Shown here: one piece after another, positions 23,885-31,668 of the stretch | Layout: every line of letters begins with the position of its first letter | Numbering within the stretch: the stretch's first letter is position 1 | Source: Bacillus sp. USDA818B3_A | Lineage (GTDB): Bacteria > Bacillota > Bacilli > Bacillales > Cytobacillaceae | DNA: 36,526 bases | Assembly (NCBI RefSeq): GCF_009928415.1 | Contig: NZ_JAABNN010000019.1 | Span: 61,221-97,746 of the forward strand | Reading direction: 5' to 3' | Translations under genes and position numbers: made by a program | Notes under the pieces: model-generated | Told to the model about the DNA's origin: nothing | What the model saw: only the letters and a program-made list of their open reading frames with translations | The model's database searches: none

Positions 23885-24121
23885 TTATTTCCATATCGTC
23901 GTCTTTTGTGTAAAGGAATCTTGTGCATCGTTATCGATTATGGATGTGATTGTAAAGGCCCTGATGGTACCATCTGCCATCTGCTGGCCAAATCCTTGAT
24001 TTTTTTTTGCAGCCACATTTCTGTTTTGTTTATTCGTCGAATGAAAAGAAACGGCACTTAAATGATCGACATTATTTAATTTCATTCCTTTGATATTCAC
24101 ATTGGTTGGTAAAAAAAACAT
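23885..24121 (-). CDS. GerPA/GerPF-like spore protein, copy 1 (operon leader)
   Basis: A 78-residue first gene of the cluster, starting MFFLPTNVNIKGMKLNNVD. It has the shared core KKNQGFGQQMADG and a tail DNDAQDSFTQ. No signal peptide or membrane segment. The spacer to the divergent hsp20 gene carries an inverted repeat but no sporulation promoter I can call with confidence. An AAAGGAAGG RBS precedes the ATG. Confidence 0.8.
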   Translation of the reverse strand: MFFLPTNVNIKGMKLNNVDHLSAVSFHSTNKQNRNVAAKKNQGFGQQMADGTIRAFTITSIIDNDAQDSFTQKTTIWK

Positions 24122-24173
24122 AGATCAGAGACCTTCCTTTTTTTAAATCCCGGGTACTTAAAGACTATGTTAC

Positions 24174-24212
24174 AACCATGAAAATTATGTTCAGTCATGA
24201 ATATTCATGGTT
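24174..24212. promoter_or_regulatory. Inverted repeat between divergent spore genes
   Basis: AACCATGAA (24174-24182) and TTCATGGTT (24204-24212) form an inverted repeat around a perfect 14-bp palindrome CATGAATATTCATG (24196-24209). It sits in the leader of the GerP-like operon, upstream of hsp20. It could be an operator or an RNA hairpin; no regulator is assigned. Confidence 0.45.
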
Positions 24213-24339
24213 AATAAGGCAATTTTTGATTTTCCTCATTTTTCATGAATTGATTCGATCAATCGTAAATACGATGTATATAGAGAGACATAAATTGGAC
24301 TAGGTATAAATTTCACGAGAACTCACAGGAGGATCCATC

Positions 24340-24813
24340 ATGGATATGAATAAGATCTTACAATGGATGGATTTAGCAAAAAAGTATCAAACGAATGATT
24401 TTTGGAATGGAATCTTTGAGCAGCCCTCCTTTGATGAATTTATAAAAAGTAATCTTGATTTTGCCCAGGAAGGTGAATCCAAATCAGCACCCAGGCAAGA
24501 AAAAAATTTTCCGCCAACGGATATCTGTCTTACAGATGAGGAGGTTCGTTTGATAGCTGATGTTCCAGGGTTTGTAAAGGAAGATATACAGTTATCTGTC
24601 TCAGGAACAAAGCTATTAATAAAGGGAAGCAAAGAAATAATGATGACAGGTGAGGTCATACAACAGGAAAGATTCAGTGGAGATTTCCAACGAATCATCC
24701 AGCTACCCGAGCCGCCGATTCCCAATTCTATCCGGGCAAAGGTTAGTAATGGACAGCTGATTGTTTCCTATAAACGGCAATTTCCCAATGTTGAACAGGT
24801 GCCAATCGAATAA
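24340..24813 (+). CDS. Hsp20/alpha-crystallin family protein (spore-coat type)
   Basis: A 157-residue small heat-shock-like protein. A variable N-terminal arm (about 1-58) rich in aromatic residues precedes the alpha-crystallin domain (about 59-148), with VRLIADVPGFVKEDIQLSVSG and the conserved-type NGQLIVSYKR end strand. The C-terminal IxI-like tail is short (QVPIE). In Bacillus several Hsp20 proteins are spore coat components (CotM, CotP). The location opposite a GerP-like operon and before a coiled-coil spore-like protein supports that role here (inference). RBS AGGAGG, 7 bp before the ATG. Confidence 0.85.
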   Translation: MDMNKILQWMDLAKKYQTNDFWNGIFEQPSFDEFIKSNLDFAQEGESKSAPRQEKNFPPTDICLTDEEVRLIADVPGFVKEDIQLSVSGTKLLIKGSKEIMMTGEVIQQERFSGDFQRIIQLPEPPIPNSIRAKVSNGQLIVSYKRQFPNVEQVPIE

Positions 24814-24883
24814 TTGAGCTGCCTTTCGTTTCAACAACAGGGTTATGATTTTTTTAAAAAATAATCGTTTGCGGGGATCCCTT

Positions 24884-25969
24884 ATGATATTCAATCGAAA
24901 TAATAAAAAGGAACAGCCAATAAGAGACTCAAACGAATTTGACAAGCAAATTTTACGAATCAATACACTTGAGGTCCAAATTAAAAAATTATTGGAATTC
25001 GAAAAACAGCTTCGGGTCTCGATGCACGGAACAGCAAAAGGAGAAAAAGCTGAGAGTTTTGGGAAGGAGCAGAAACACCCTACTGCGAATAAGCCCCGAC
25101 CGGAAATGCCCTCAAGAAATGGGGATGAACGGCAGATAGTTAATGAGCTGTCTCTGAGAATGGAAAAACTCGAGAAAAAAGTACAAGGATTAAGTTCGGC
25201 CCAATCTAGTATAAGTACCTACCCCCTATCTTCGGAAAGAAGAGGCATAGAGGAGACACAATTACTAAGATTAGTAGAACAGATGGTTTCGGAAAAATTA
25301 GCTGCTGAGCGCAAAAAGATTCAACAGCAAGATGAAAAAATAAGAACTCTTGAAAAGCTAATCTCGCAGGTAATAAATCAAGAAAGTATCCAATTTAGCA
25401 GATCCATAGAAAGGAAAATTCACCAACCAGACCAGGACCGGGGAACTTCTATTAATCGTTCCCATGAAGAGAGAGACTCACTAATTAACATGAGAATCCT
25501 TGCTCTGGAACAAAATTTTATATTGGTTAATGAGGTACAAGCATCGCTGCTAAAAAGAATGGACGAACTAGCTGAAAAGCAACCTGGGCCGGTAAAAGAT
25601 TGGGAAGAAACAGAAGGTCCTGCAATCCAAGCGAATCCTTCGAATTATAAAACATTATATATTGATAAACTTTATTTAGAAAAATATGAGCAAAACAACA
25701 ACTTTGCCCAAATTGGCATCCGTGAACTGAGCGGCGCTCTAAATATCGGAGCAACATATGGAAAAGATGTCATTCCAAAAAAAATAACGGAGCAAGTAAA
25801 AGCGGACATGGAAGGATTGAAGGCGGTAAAGGAGGAAATGGAAAAGCAGCAAATGAGTACAGACGAATCGGACAAGCCCCAAACGAATGAGTCATCGTCC
25901 GACGATGTAACGTCTATCCCCCTTGAAGAGGAAGAATCCTTTACGGACATCGATATTGAGGATGATTAA
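24884..25969 (+). CDS. Coiled-coil protein with GerPC-like C-terminal motif
   Basis: A 361-residue, highly charged protein. Heptad-rich segments lie at about 20-45, 85-110, 130-165 and 205-240. Near the C-terminus is a short strand-rich stretch, YIDKLYLEKYEQ then FAQIGIRELSGALNIGATYG, and the end is an acidic tail. The LSGALNIG stretch recalls GerPC, which also joins a coiled coil to such a segment, but this protein is longer and the match is from memory. No signal peptide. An ATG 13 codons upstream (24845) is possible; 24884 is preferred because a GGGG stretch precedes it at a usable distance. It follows hsp20 by 70 bp and is probably co-transcribed. Confidence 0.7.
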   Translation: MIFNRNNKKEQPIRDSNEFDKQILRINTLEVQIKKLLEFEKQLRVSMHGTAKGEKAESFGKEQKHPTANKPRPEMPSRNGDERQIVNELSLRMEKLEKKVQGLSSAQSSISTYPLSSERRGIEETQLLRLVEQMVSEKLAAERKKIQQQDEKIRTLEKLISQVINQESIQFSRSIERKIHQPDQDRGTSINRSHEERDSLINMRILALEQNFILVNEVQASLLKRMDELAEKQPGPVKDWEETEGPAIQANPSNYKTLYIDKLYLEKYEQNNNFAQIGIRELSGALNIGATYGKDVIPKKITEQVKADMEGLKAVKEEMEKQQMSTDESDKPQTNESSSDDVTSIPLEEEESFTDIDIEDD

Positions 25970-25990
25970 AGTGCATGGGGATTAGATAGA

Positions 25991-26020
25991 AAAATGGCTT
26001 AGACAACTCTAAGCCATTTT
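25991..26020. terminator. Bidirectional terminator
   Basis: A 13-bp perfect stem AAAATGGCTTAGA/TCTAAGCCATTTT with a 4-base loop; A's to the left and T's to the right serve both converging transcripts. Confidence 0.9.
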
Positions 26021-26040
26021 TATAGTAAATTCAAACCCTT

Positions 26041-26916
26041 TTATTTTTTTATGGTTGAGATATATTGTTTCACGACTTTATACACATATTCCTGGTTGGC
26101 CGCAGCTGTATTAGGATTGTAGGCTCCACCATTTGTTTTATTGTTGGAGAGAATACGAACACCTAAAAACGGAACATCATAGGCATCTGAAATTTGTGCA
26201 GCTGCTGCACCTTCCATTTCTTCCACAGAGGTACCATAGTTAGTATGAATCCAATTAATTCGGTCCACTTCATTGTTCCAAAAATCAGCTGATCCAATTG
26301 TCCCTTCGACAACCTTACCTTCTGTGTACTGATCTTTTACCGCGTTTGCTGCTGCGAGTAATTGTTTATCTCCTTCATAATAACGAACCTTATTAGCATT
26401 GGCATCAGCACCGCTTCCTTCAGACGCCATTAAGTCCATAGGAATCCATTGACTTGGGTCCATTCCTTCGCCTTCCGCTTTGGTTTCCGTTTTTAATGAA
26501 CCGATGTTGGTCACTCTTTTCCCAAGTACAATATCAAATACGTTTAGGCTCGGATCATGGCCTCCGGATGTTCCTTGATTAATAATCGCGATAGGATCAT
26601 ATTTCTCAATCGCTAAAGCTGTAACAGCTGCTGTGTTTTCCATTCCTTTTCCTGTTTTTGCAACAATAACGGGATAACCATCTAACCTTCCTTTATAGAA
26701 TACAAAGGTTCCAGACTTTTCTACTTTTACTTTATCTAGTTTCTTGGCAAAATTCTCTGCCTCAATCGGCATAGGACCTTCAATCAGAATAGGCCTCTGA
26801 GAACCTTCCACCTTTGTTTCCCTCAGAAATGACGAATTCCAACCTGCAATTATGGCTAATAGCAGGACGGCAACAGCAGCCAATGCCGCAAACTTGTTTA
26901 GAAATCTTTTCTCCAT
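26041..26916 (-). CDS. Exported purine-nucleosidase-like protein (MTAN/PNP fold) with Asn for catalytic Asp
   Basis: A 291-residue protein with an N-terminal signal/anchor helix (about 8-25) and a PNP/MTA-SAH-nucleosidase domain (about 43-285). It has TGKGMENTAAVTALAI, NQGTSGGHDPSL and the ribose-site motif EEMEGAAAA (E233-M234-E235). In MTAN the next motif is SD, with the catalytic Asp; here it is S257-N258. An Asn at this place is used for 6-oxopurine recognition in some PNPs, so inosine/guanosine-type substrates are possible. A guanine-class riboswitch controls the leader. It would release purine bases outside the membrane for uptake (inference). Alternatives are a true MTA/SAH hydrolase or a binding protein. 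Confidence 0.82.
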   Translation of the reverse strand: MEKRFLNKFAALAAVAVLLLAIIAGWNSSFLRETKVEGSQRPILIEGPMPIEAENFAKKLDKVKVEKSGTFVFYKGRLDGYPVIVAKTGKGMENTAAVTALAIEKYDPIAIINQGTSGGHDPSLNVFDIVLGKRVTNIGSLKTETKAEGEGMDPSQWIPMDLMASEGSGADANANKVRYYEGDKQLLAAANAVKDQYTEGKVVEGTIGSADFWNNEVDRINWIHTNYGTSVEEMEGAAAAQISDAYDVPFLGVRILSNNKTNGGAYNPNTAAANQEYVYKVVKQYISTIKK

Positions 26917-26967
26917 TCATAACTCCCCTTTTCTCTAGTTGTTGTTATACTCGTTGATTTTCTATAT

Positions 26968-27012
26968 AGAAAAAGGCCTAGAATAGTAGAACATCGCTAC
27001 CTTCTAGACCTA
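26968..27012 (-). terminator. Riboswitch expression platform: terminator and antiterminator
   Basis: On the minus strand a stem AGGTCTAGAA/TTCTAGGCCT (27011-27002 with 26983-26974) is followed by TTTTTC, a regular terminator. The rival pairing joins CTACGA and AAAGTA at the aptamer's 3' side (27096-27091, 27087-27082) to TACTTT and TCGTAG (27025-27020, 27015-27010). The latter overlaps the terminator's base. Ligand binding to the aptamer would block the rival pairing and stop transcription. Confidence 0.85.
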
Positions 27013-27088
27013 CGAAGTCAAAGTACCTGTCATTTAGCAAAATGATGCTAAAAACAAAAGCCGTCAGATTCAATCAGCCAATACTTTA

Positions 27089-27158
27089 ACTCGTAGTCTA
27101 GTTCTTTATAGGGAACCAGGTAGAGACGCTCAGACCATATTTCCGAGTATATACGAGT
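27089..27158 (-). ncRNA. Guanine-class purine riboswitch aptamer
   Basis: Minus strand: P1 ACTCGTA/TACGAGT (27158-27152 with 27095-27089); P2 CTCGGA/TCTGAG closing an AATATGG loop; a CGTCTCTA junction; P3 CTGGTT/AACTAG closing CCCTATAAAG; and the J3/1 sequence GACTAC. These match the purine aptamer. The discriminating base in J3/1 is C (GACTA), as in guanine/hypoxanthine aptamers; adenine aptamers have U (GATTA). It stands in the leader of the nucleosidase-like gene, with a terminator platform between, so it should act as an off-switch. Confidence 0.93.
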
Positions 27159-27185
27159 GATGTTATTTAAAATTATTACTTTATT

Positions 27186-27214
27186 AATATAACAAAATTA
27201 GAATAGACTTACAA
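27186..27214 (-). promoter_or_regulatory. Probable SigA promoter of the riboswitch leader
   Basis: Minus strand TTGTAA (27214-27209), 17-bp spacer, TATATT (27191-27186), placing the RNA start about 20 bp before the aptamer. The rest of the spacer up to 27474 is AT-rich; I see no gene in it. Confidence 0.5.
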
Positions 27215-27474
27215 CAAAAACATGAACAATCAATACTAAATAACTATAAAATGTTCGTGATTAGAGGGATTCAGAACATAAAACAATAACCACTCAAACA
27301 AATTTCACCTTTTTACTAATTTTTTTAAAAATACCGGTGTCAGTTACCCAAGCTTACGTCTTTCAACATTAGAATTCCATTAAAAATGAAATTTTTCTAG
27401 AAAATAGGTTTAGTAAATATATAGAGTGGAAGCTACAAAAGGAGGAAAAAAATTCTAAACAAAGGAGGACGCAA

Positions 27475-28239
27475 ATGGCACAAAAGTCAAAGTTGTCTAG
27501 ACGGAAATTCATCCAAAATTCCAGCTATGCAGCAGGTGGAATCATTGGAGGAGGCCTCCTGGGCAGTCTTGGGGGATTCCTCGGCAAAGAGATTTTTGGA
27601 CATAAGACTGCTACCACATCCACTACCCAAACAAAAAGTGTTGCCGACGAGTCCTACAACCACGCTTTTATGTATTTCACAAATCCGGCTACATTTGAGG
27701 TTCTCAAATCGGCCATCGAACGGATCTATCCTGAAGACGAAAACGGACCAGGTGCAACCGGACTTGGCGTTCATTTCTTCATCGACCATCAGCTCGCAGG
27801 CGCCTACGGTCAAAATGCAAGGGAGTACATGCAAGGTCCATTCGCACCAGGCTCTAACTTCCAAGGATATCAGTCGCCACTCAAACGCCACCAAGTATTC
27901 GACGTTGGCCTCGACGCCTTACAAACTTACAGTCAAAAGCAATACAAAAAAGACTTCCCAGACATCACAGATGAACAAAAGGACACGACTCTTAAAGCAT
28001 TCGCAGAAGATAAAGTTCAGCTAAAAGGGGTAACATCCAAAACATTCTTCAGCATGCTCCGGGCACTGACCCTAGAAGGGGTATATTCGGATCCATTATA
28101 TGGCGGAAATCGAAATATGCAGGGCTGGAAAATGAAGAAGTACCCTGGCAGCCAAATGGCTTATATCCAGCAAATCGAATCGAAAAAGTTCCAATCCATC
28201 AAGCCACAAAGCTTAAACAAACATTTTAACCACTCATGA
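27475..28239 (+). CDS. Gluconate 2-dehydrogenase subunit 3-like protein with Tat signal
   Basis: A 254-residue small subunit of a GMC-type membrane dehydrogenase. The N-terminus carries a twin-arginine signal, LSRRKFIQNSS (R9-R10), and a Gly-rich hydrophobic segment. The rest matches the gluconate_2-dh3 family (FEVLKSAIERIYPEDENGPGA near 74, and the YSDPLYGGNRNMQGWKMKKYPG end motif). Such subunits chaperone and carry the FAD subunit through the Tat pore, because the FAD subunit has no signal of its own. It is followed by the FAD subunit (25 bp) and tatA (24 bp after that). No cytochrome c subunit gene is nearby. RBS AAAGGAGG, strong. Confidence 0.9.
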   Translation: MAQKSKLSRRKFIQNSSYAAGGIIGGGLLGSLGGFLGKEIFGHKTATTSTTQTKSVADESYNHAFMYFTNPATFEVLKSAIERIYPEDENGPGATGLGVHFFIDHQLAGAYGQNAREYMQGPFAPGSNFQGYQSPLKRHQVFDVGLDALQTYSQKQYKKDFPDITDEQKDTTLKAFAEDKVQLKGVTSKTFFSMLRALTLEGVYSDPLYGGNRNMQGWKMKKYPGSQMAYIQQIESKKFQSIKPQSLNKHFNHS

Positions 28240-28264
28240 TTAATCGGATGACGGAGGATTAGAT

Positions 28265-29974
28265 ATGGCGAAACAATTACCGAAAACAGATGTAGTGATA
28301 GTCGGTGTCGGCTGGGCCGGTGGAATCATCGCCGCGGAGCTCGGAAAACAAGGACTCAAAGTGATAGGTTTAGAGCGTGGCAGAGAGCGCAGTATCAAAG
28401 ACTATACCATGATCCATGATGAACTTAGATATGGAATCCGTTACGAATTAATGCAGGATTTATCCAAAGAAACCATCACCTTCCGCAACACGCTTAAAGA
28501 ACAGGCACTGCCCATGAGGCAGCTGGGTTCCTTCCTTCTTGGCGAAGGCCTTGGGGGTGCCGGTGTCCACTGGAATGGACATACCTACCGCTTCTTGCCT
28601 TATGATTTTGAAATTAAAACACAAACGGTCAACAAATACGGTGCAGACAAAGTAAAGGATTTACAGGTTCAAGATTGGGGCATTACCTATGATGAACTCG
28701 AACCTTATTATGACAAATATGAAAAAACGGCCGGCATCGGCGGAGAAGAAAATCCATTCGCGGGCAAACGTTCTAATCCTTACCCCAATCCGCCAATGAA
28801 GGACACACCCTTAACGGAGCGTTTTAAAAAAGCAGCCAAGAATCTGAAGCTTCATCCATACCAGATGCCATCTGCGAATATGACAAAAGCCTATGAAAAT
28901 CCATATGGAGCTAAAATGGCGCCATGCCAATACTGCGGTTTTTGTGAGCGGTTTGGCTGTGAGTATGGAGCAAAAGCGGATCCAACGGTTGCGGTGATTC
29001 CTTTTGCAAAAAACACGGGAAACTTTGAATACAGAACTTACTCCAACGTAACCCAAATTCTGCATAATGGTAAAAAAGCAACGGGTGTCCGCTACATAGA
29101 TGTGCAAACAAATGAGGAGTTCGAGCAGCCAGCGGAAATTGTAGTCTTAACCAGTTATGTCATGAACAATGCCCGCCTTCTATTAACCTCGAAACTTGGA
29201 AGACCTTATAATCCAAACACAGGAGAAGGCGTCATCGGCAAAAATTATTGTTATCAAATTAACCCCGGGACACAAGGATTCTTTGAGAAGGAAGAGTTTA
29301 ATACCTTCATGGGCGCAGGAGCACTTGGGGCCTCTGTTGATGATTTTAATGGAGATAACTTTGACCATTCCAACCTTCATTTCATTCACGGCGGATCGAT
29401 TAGCTTGAATCAATCCGGTTATCGTGCGATTCAGCACAATCCGGTTCCAAGCGATGTACCAAGCTGGGGAAAAGAGTTTAAGCAGGCCTCTCTTAAATAT
29501 TTTACCCGTTCCATCAATATTGGCGCACAGGGAGCTTCCATGCCGGCCAGAATGAATTATATGGATTTGGATCCAACCTATAAGGATGCCTATGGACAGC
29601 CTCTTTTGCGATTGACCTACGACTTTACCGAACAGGATAAGAATCTTTACGACTATATCGGAAAACAAACGGACAAAATTATGAAGGAAATGGGTGCTTC
29701 CAAAATCAATGACCGTAAGACACTCGAACATTATGATATTGTCCCCTATCAGACTACCCACAACACAGGCGGCGTGATCATGGGAGCAGACCCCGGATCG
29801 TCTGCGGTGAATAACTATTTGCAAATGTGGGATGCTGAAAATGTCTTTGTGGTAGGGGCATCCGCCTTTCCGCACAACAGCGGCTACAATCCGACCGATA
29901 CCGTAGGCGCCCTTGCATACCGGGCTTCAGAGGGAATTATTAAATACAGCAAGCAAGGCGGAATGTTAGTGTAA
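28265..29974 (+). CDS. GMC-family FAD dehydrogenase (large subunit)
   Basis: A 569-residue flavoprotein. Residues about 9-40 form the FAD-binding fold (VIVGVGWAGGIIAAELG, ending in Glu-type LERG). The C-terminal GMC region has QTTHNTGGVIMG and AFPHNSGYNPTDTVGALAYRA. A Cys cluster C221-x2-C224-x2-C227-x4-C232 lies at the place where related sugar dehydrogenases hold an iron-sulfur cluster. It oxidises a sugar, sugar acid or alcohol outside the membrane; substrate not predictable. No signal peptide, so it is expected to cross with the upstream Tat subunit. The electron acceptor is unknown, as no cytochrome gene is adjacent. RBS GGAGGATT. Confidence 0.9.
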   Translation: MAKQLPKTDVVIVGVGWAGGIIAAELGKQGLKVIGLERGRERSIKDYTMIHDELRYGIRYELMQDLSKETITFRNTLKEQALPMRQLGSFLLGEGLGGAGVHWNGHTYRFLPYDFEIKTQTVNKYGADKVKDLQVQDWGITYDELEPYYDKYEKTAGIGGEENPFAGKRSNPYPNPPMKDTPLTERFKKAAKNLKLHPYQMPSANMTKAYENPYGAKMAPCQYCGFCERFGCEYGAKADPTVAVIPFAKNTGNFEYRTYSNVTQILHNGKKATGVRYIDVQTNEEFEQPAEIVVLTSYVMNNARLLLTSKLGRPYNPNTGEGVIGKNYCYQINPGTQGFFEKEEFNTFMGAGALGASVDDFNGDNFDHSNLHFIHGGSISLNQSGYRAIQHNPVPSDVPSWGKEFKQASLKYFTRSINIGAQGASMPARMNYMDLDPTYKDAYGQPLLRLTYDFTEQDKNLYDYIGKQTDKIMKEMGASKINDRKTLEHYDIVPYQTTHNTGGVIMGADPGSSAVNNYLQMWDAENVFVVGASAFPHNSGYNPTDTVGALAYRASEGIIKYSKQGGMLV

Positions 29975-29998
29975 TTTTTATAAAAAGGAGCTGATAAA

Positions 29999-30211
29999 AT
30001 GGGATTTTCAAACATTGGTATACCAGGATTAATCATTATTCTCGTTATTGCATTGGTTGTTTTTGGCCCAAAAAAGCTGCCAGAGATTGGTTCAGCGTTC
30101 GGAAAAACATTATCAGAGTTTAAAAGGTCGGCTAAAGATTTAATGGATGACCACGATAAAGACACGGTTTCAAGCGAAGATACTGAAAAGAAAAGCCTGC
30201 TAAAAGAGTAA
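29999..30211 (+). CDS. tatA: TatA/TatE-type translocase subunit, operon-specific
   Basis: A 70-residue second TatA, clearly related to the one at 20516-20722 (both begin with FSNIGIPGLI and have FGPxKLPEIG). It has one membrane helix, an amphipathic helix (FGKTLSEFKRSAKDL) and a charged tail. It follows the Tat-dependent dehydrogenase genes, so it probably serves that cargo, sharing a TatC from elsewhere. A strong RBS just after its stop is not followed by a real gene. Confidence 0.95.
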   Translation: MGFSNIGIPGLIIILVIALVVFGPKKLPEIGSAFGKTLSEFKRSAKDLMDDHDKDTVSSEDTEKKSLLKE

Positions 30212-30480
30212 GGAGGAAGGTAAATAGATGCTTTGTAACAACTTCTTCTTGAGCAACTGATTGATTTTCGAAGGTCTTTGCACCGCTCTCTAGTGTTTTC
30301 TTCACTTGTCTTGCAGCCTCCCTTCTTTTCAGCAATAAACTGGTCCGATCATCACGATCTCGTGATGATCGGCCTGCTTGATGCTTCCCCTTAGCCGAAA
30401 GTGCAAACATAGCTTTTTGGTACGTTATGTTCATTTACTTTGAAATCTTGAATATAGTCTACATAAAACACTTAATTTAT
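30212..30480. other. Spacer with orphan RBS and a 13-bp perfect inverted repeat
   Basis: AAGGAGGAAGG (about 30211-30221) precedes ATG at 30229, but that frame stops after ten codons. Further on, CCGATCATCACGA and TCGTGATGATCGG (30345-30357 and 30360-30372) form a perfect inverted repeat without a T-run. A minus-strand frame crosses the region but has no RBS. It may be the scar of a lost downstream gene of the tat operon. Confidence 0.45.
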
Positions 30481-30492
30481 GGAGGAATTTAG

Positions 30493-31305
30493 ATGGGATA
30501 CTATATTCAAGCAGGATCTAACGTATCCATTTATGTAGAAGACATTAATCCTGGCAGCGACAAGGCAATCTTGTTTCTTCATGGCTGGCCTGCGAACCAT
30601 CAGATGTTCGAATACCAATTTAACTACCTGCCGCAAATGGGTTACCGATGTATCGGCTGGGACCAACGAGGATTCGGAAAATCAGATAAACCATGGGGAG
30701 GATATGATTACGACCAAATAGCTGATGATTTGAGGGCAGTTATCGAAGCATTACAGTTACAAAATATCACTCTAGCAGGACACTCTACAGGTGGGGCGAT
30801 TGCCATCAGATATATGGCCCGCCACAGTGGTTTTGGTGTTACCAAGCTAGTACTAATTTCTGCGGCGGCACCTAGTTTAATACAGCGCCCCTATTTTCCC
30901 TATGGCCTTAAAAAGGAAGAGGTAGTAAAAATCATCAACGACACCTATAATGACCGTCCAAACATGCTGAGGGGGTTTGGCGATCTATTTTTCTTTCAAC
31001 ACGTAACTCAAGGTTTCTCTGATTGGTTTTTCCAATTAGGACTTCAGGCCGCAAGTTGGGCAACCGCTGCCGTTGCAAAAGCATGGTTAAATGAAGAAAA
31101 ACTCTTTTATGATTTAGCACAAATTCAAGTGCCAACACTTATCCTTCACGGGATTCATGATCAGGTTTGCCGCTTCCCCTTAGCAGAGGCACAAAGGCAA
31201 GGAATCAAAAATTCTAAACTTATCCCATTGCAAAATAGTGGGCACGGAGCTTTTTGGGAAGAACGGGATAAATTAAATAGAGAATTGGTGCAGTTTATTG
31301 GATGA
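30493..31305 (+). CDS. Alpha/beta-fold hydrolase (haloperoxidase/esterase type)
   Basis: A 270-residue cytoplasmic alpha/beta hydrolase. The oxyanion-side motif HGWPANH is near 30, the DQRGFGKSDKP turn near 57, the nucleophile elbow GHSTGG has S98, the acid D223 is in HGIHDQVC, and the catalytic H251 is in NSGHGAFW. The triad is complete, so it is probably an active esterase or lyase; this subgroup is often called chloroperoxidase-like, but the natural substrate is unknown. Monocistronic. RBS TGGAGGAA, 5 bp before the ATG. Confidence 0.88.
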   Translation: MGYYIQAGSNVSIYVEDINPGSDKAILFLHGWPANHQMFEYQFNYLPQMGYRCIGWDQRGFGKSDKPWGGYDYDQIADDLRAVIEALQLQNITLAGHSTGGAIAIRYMARHSGFGVTKLVLISAAAPSLIQRPYFPYGLKKEEVVKIINDTYNDRPNMLRGFGDLFFFQHVTQGFSDWFFQLGLQAASWATAAVAKAWLNEEKLFYDLAQIQVPTLILHGIHDQVCRFPLAEAQRQGIKNSKLIPLQNSGHGAFWEERDKLNRELVQFIG

Positions 31306-31628
31306 AGTTTTTGTGGGTAGGGGGCATATTTTGAGGTCATTCGACTAAATGATTTTCAATCAAACATTTAATTAAAATCACTAAAATAATAGCTATGAAT
31401 GGCTTTTTCTTTCAAACTAGTGAAAAAGAAAGTCGAATTGTTCCACTGATTAAATAACAATTTCCCGGAAAATTCTTGGTGTTTTTTAAAAGTTACATTT
31501 TTCAACCATTTTCCTAACAATTCTCTTCTAAACAAACGTTTGGTTAAAAATACTCTAACCCTGTGGGAATACTGAATTTGTCACAACTTTCACTTAAGAA
31601 AATTGTCGAGAAGTGTCCCCTTTCTTCC
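31306..31628. other. Non-coding AT-rich spacer
   Basis: I see no gene on either strand. The only structured sequence is the palindrome CAAACGTTTG (31533-31542, within AACAAACGTTTGGTT), which resembles a TetR-type operator half-site pair but stands near no evident promoter. Confidence 0.4.
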
Positions 31629-31668
31629 AAAAAAAAAACGATTCTCAAGATTATCTTTGAGAGTCGTT
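31629..31668 (-). terminator. Terminator overlapping the small 44-residue gene
   Basis: Stem AACGACTCTCAA/TTGAGAATCGTT (one C-A mismatch; 31668-31657 with 31648-31637), then a long run of T on the minus strand. It overlaps the last codons of the 31651-31785 gene. Confidence 0.8.

Noticed and set aside
27380..27460. A SigB-type promoter for the GMC dehydrogenase operon
   Set aside because: A GGTTTAG string occurs, but no GGGTAT-like -10 follows at the right distance.
30132..30434. A 100-codon minus-strand frame after the second tatA
   Set aside because: It overlaps the end of tatA, has no RBS, and covers a perfect inverted repeat. It is possibly a gene remnant, but not supportable as a gene.
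31533..31542. CAAACGTTTG palindrome as a TetR-type operator
   Set aside because: There is no promoter or regulator gene nearby, and a 10-bp palindrome is expected by chance at this scale.
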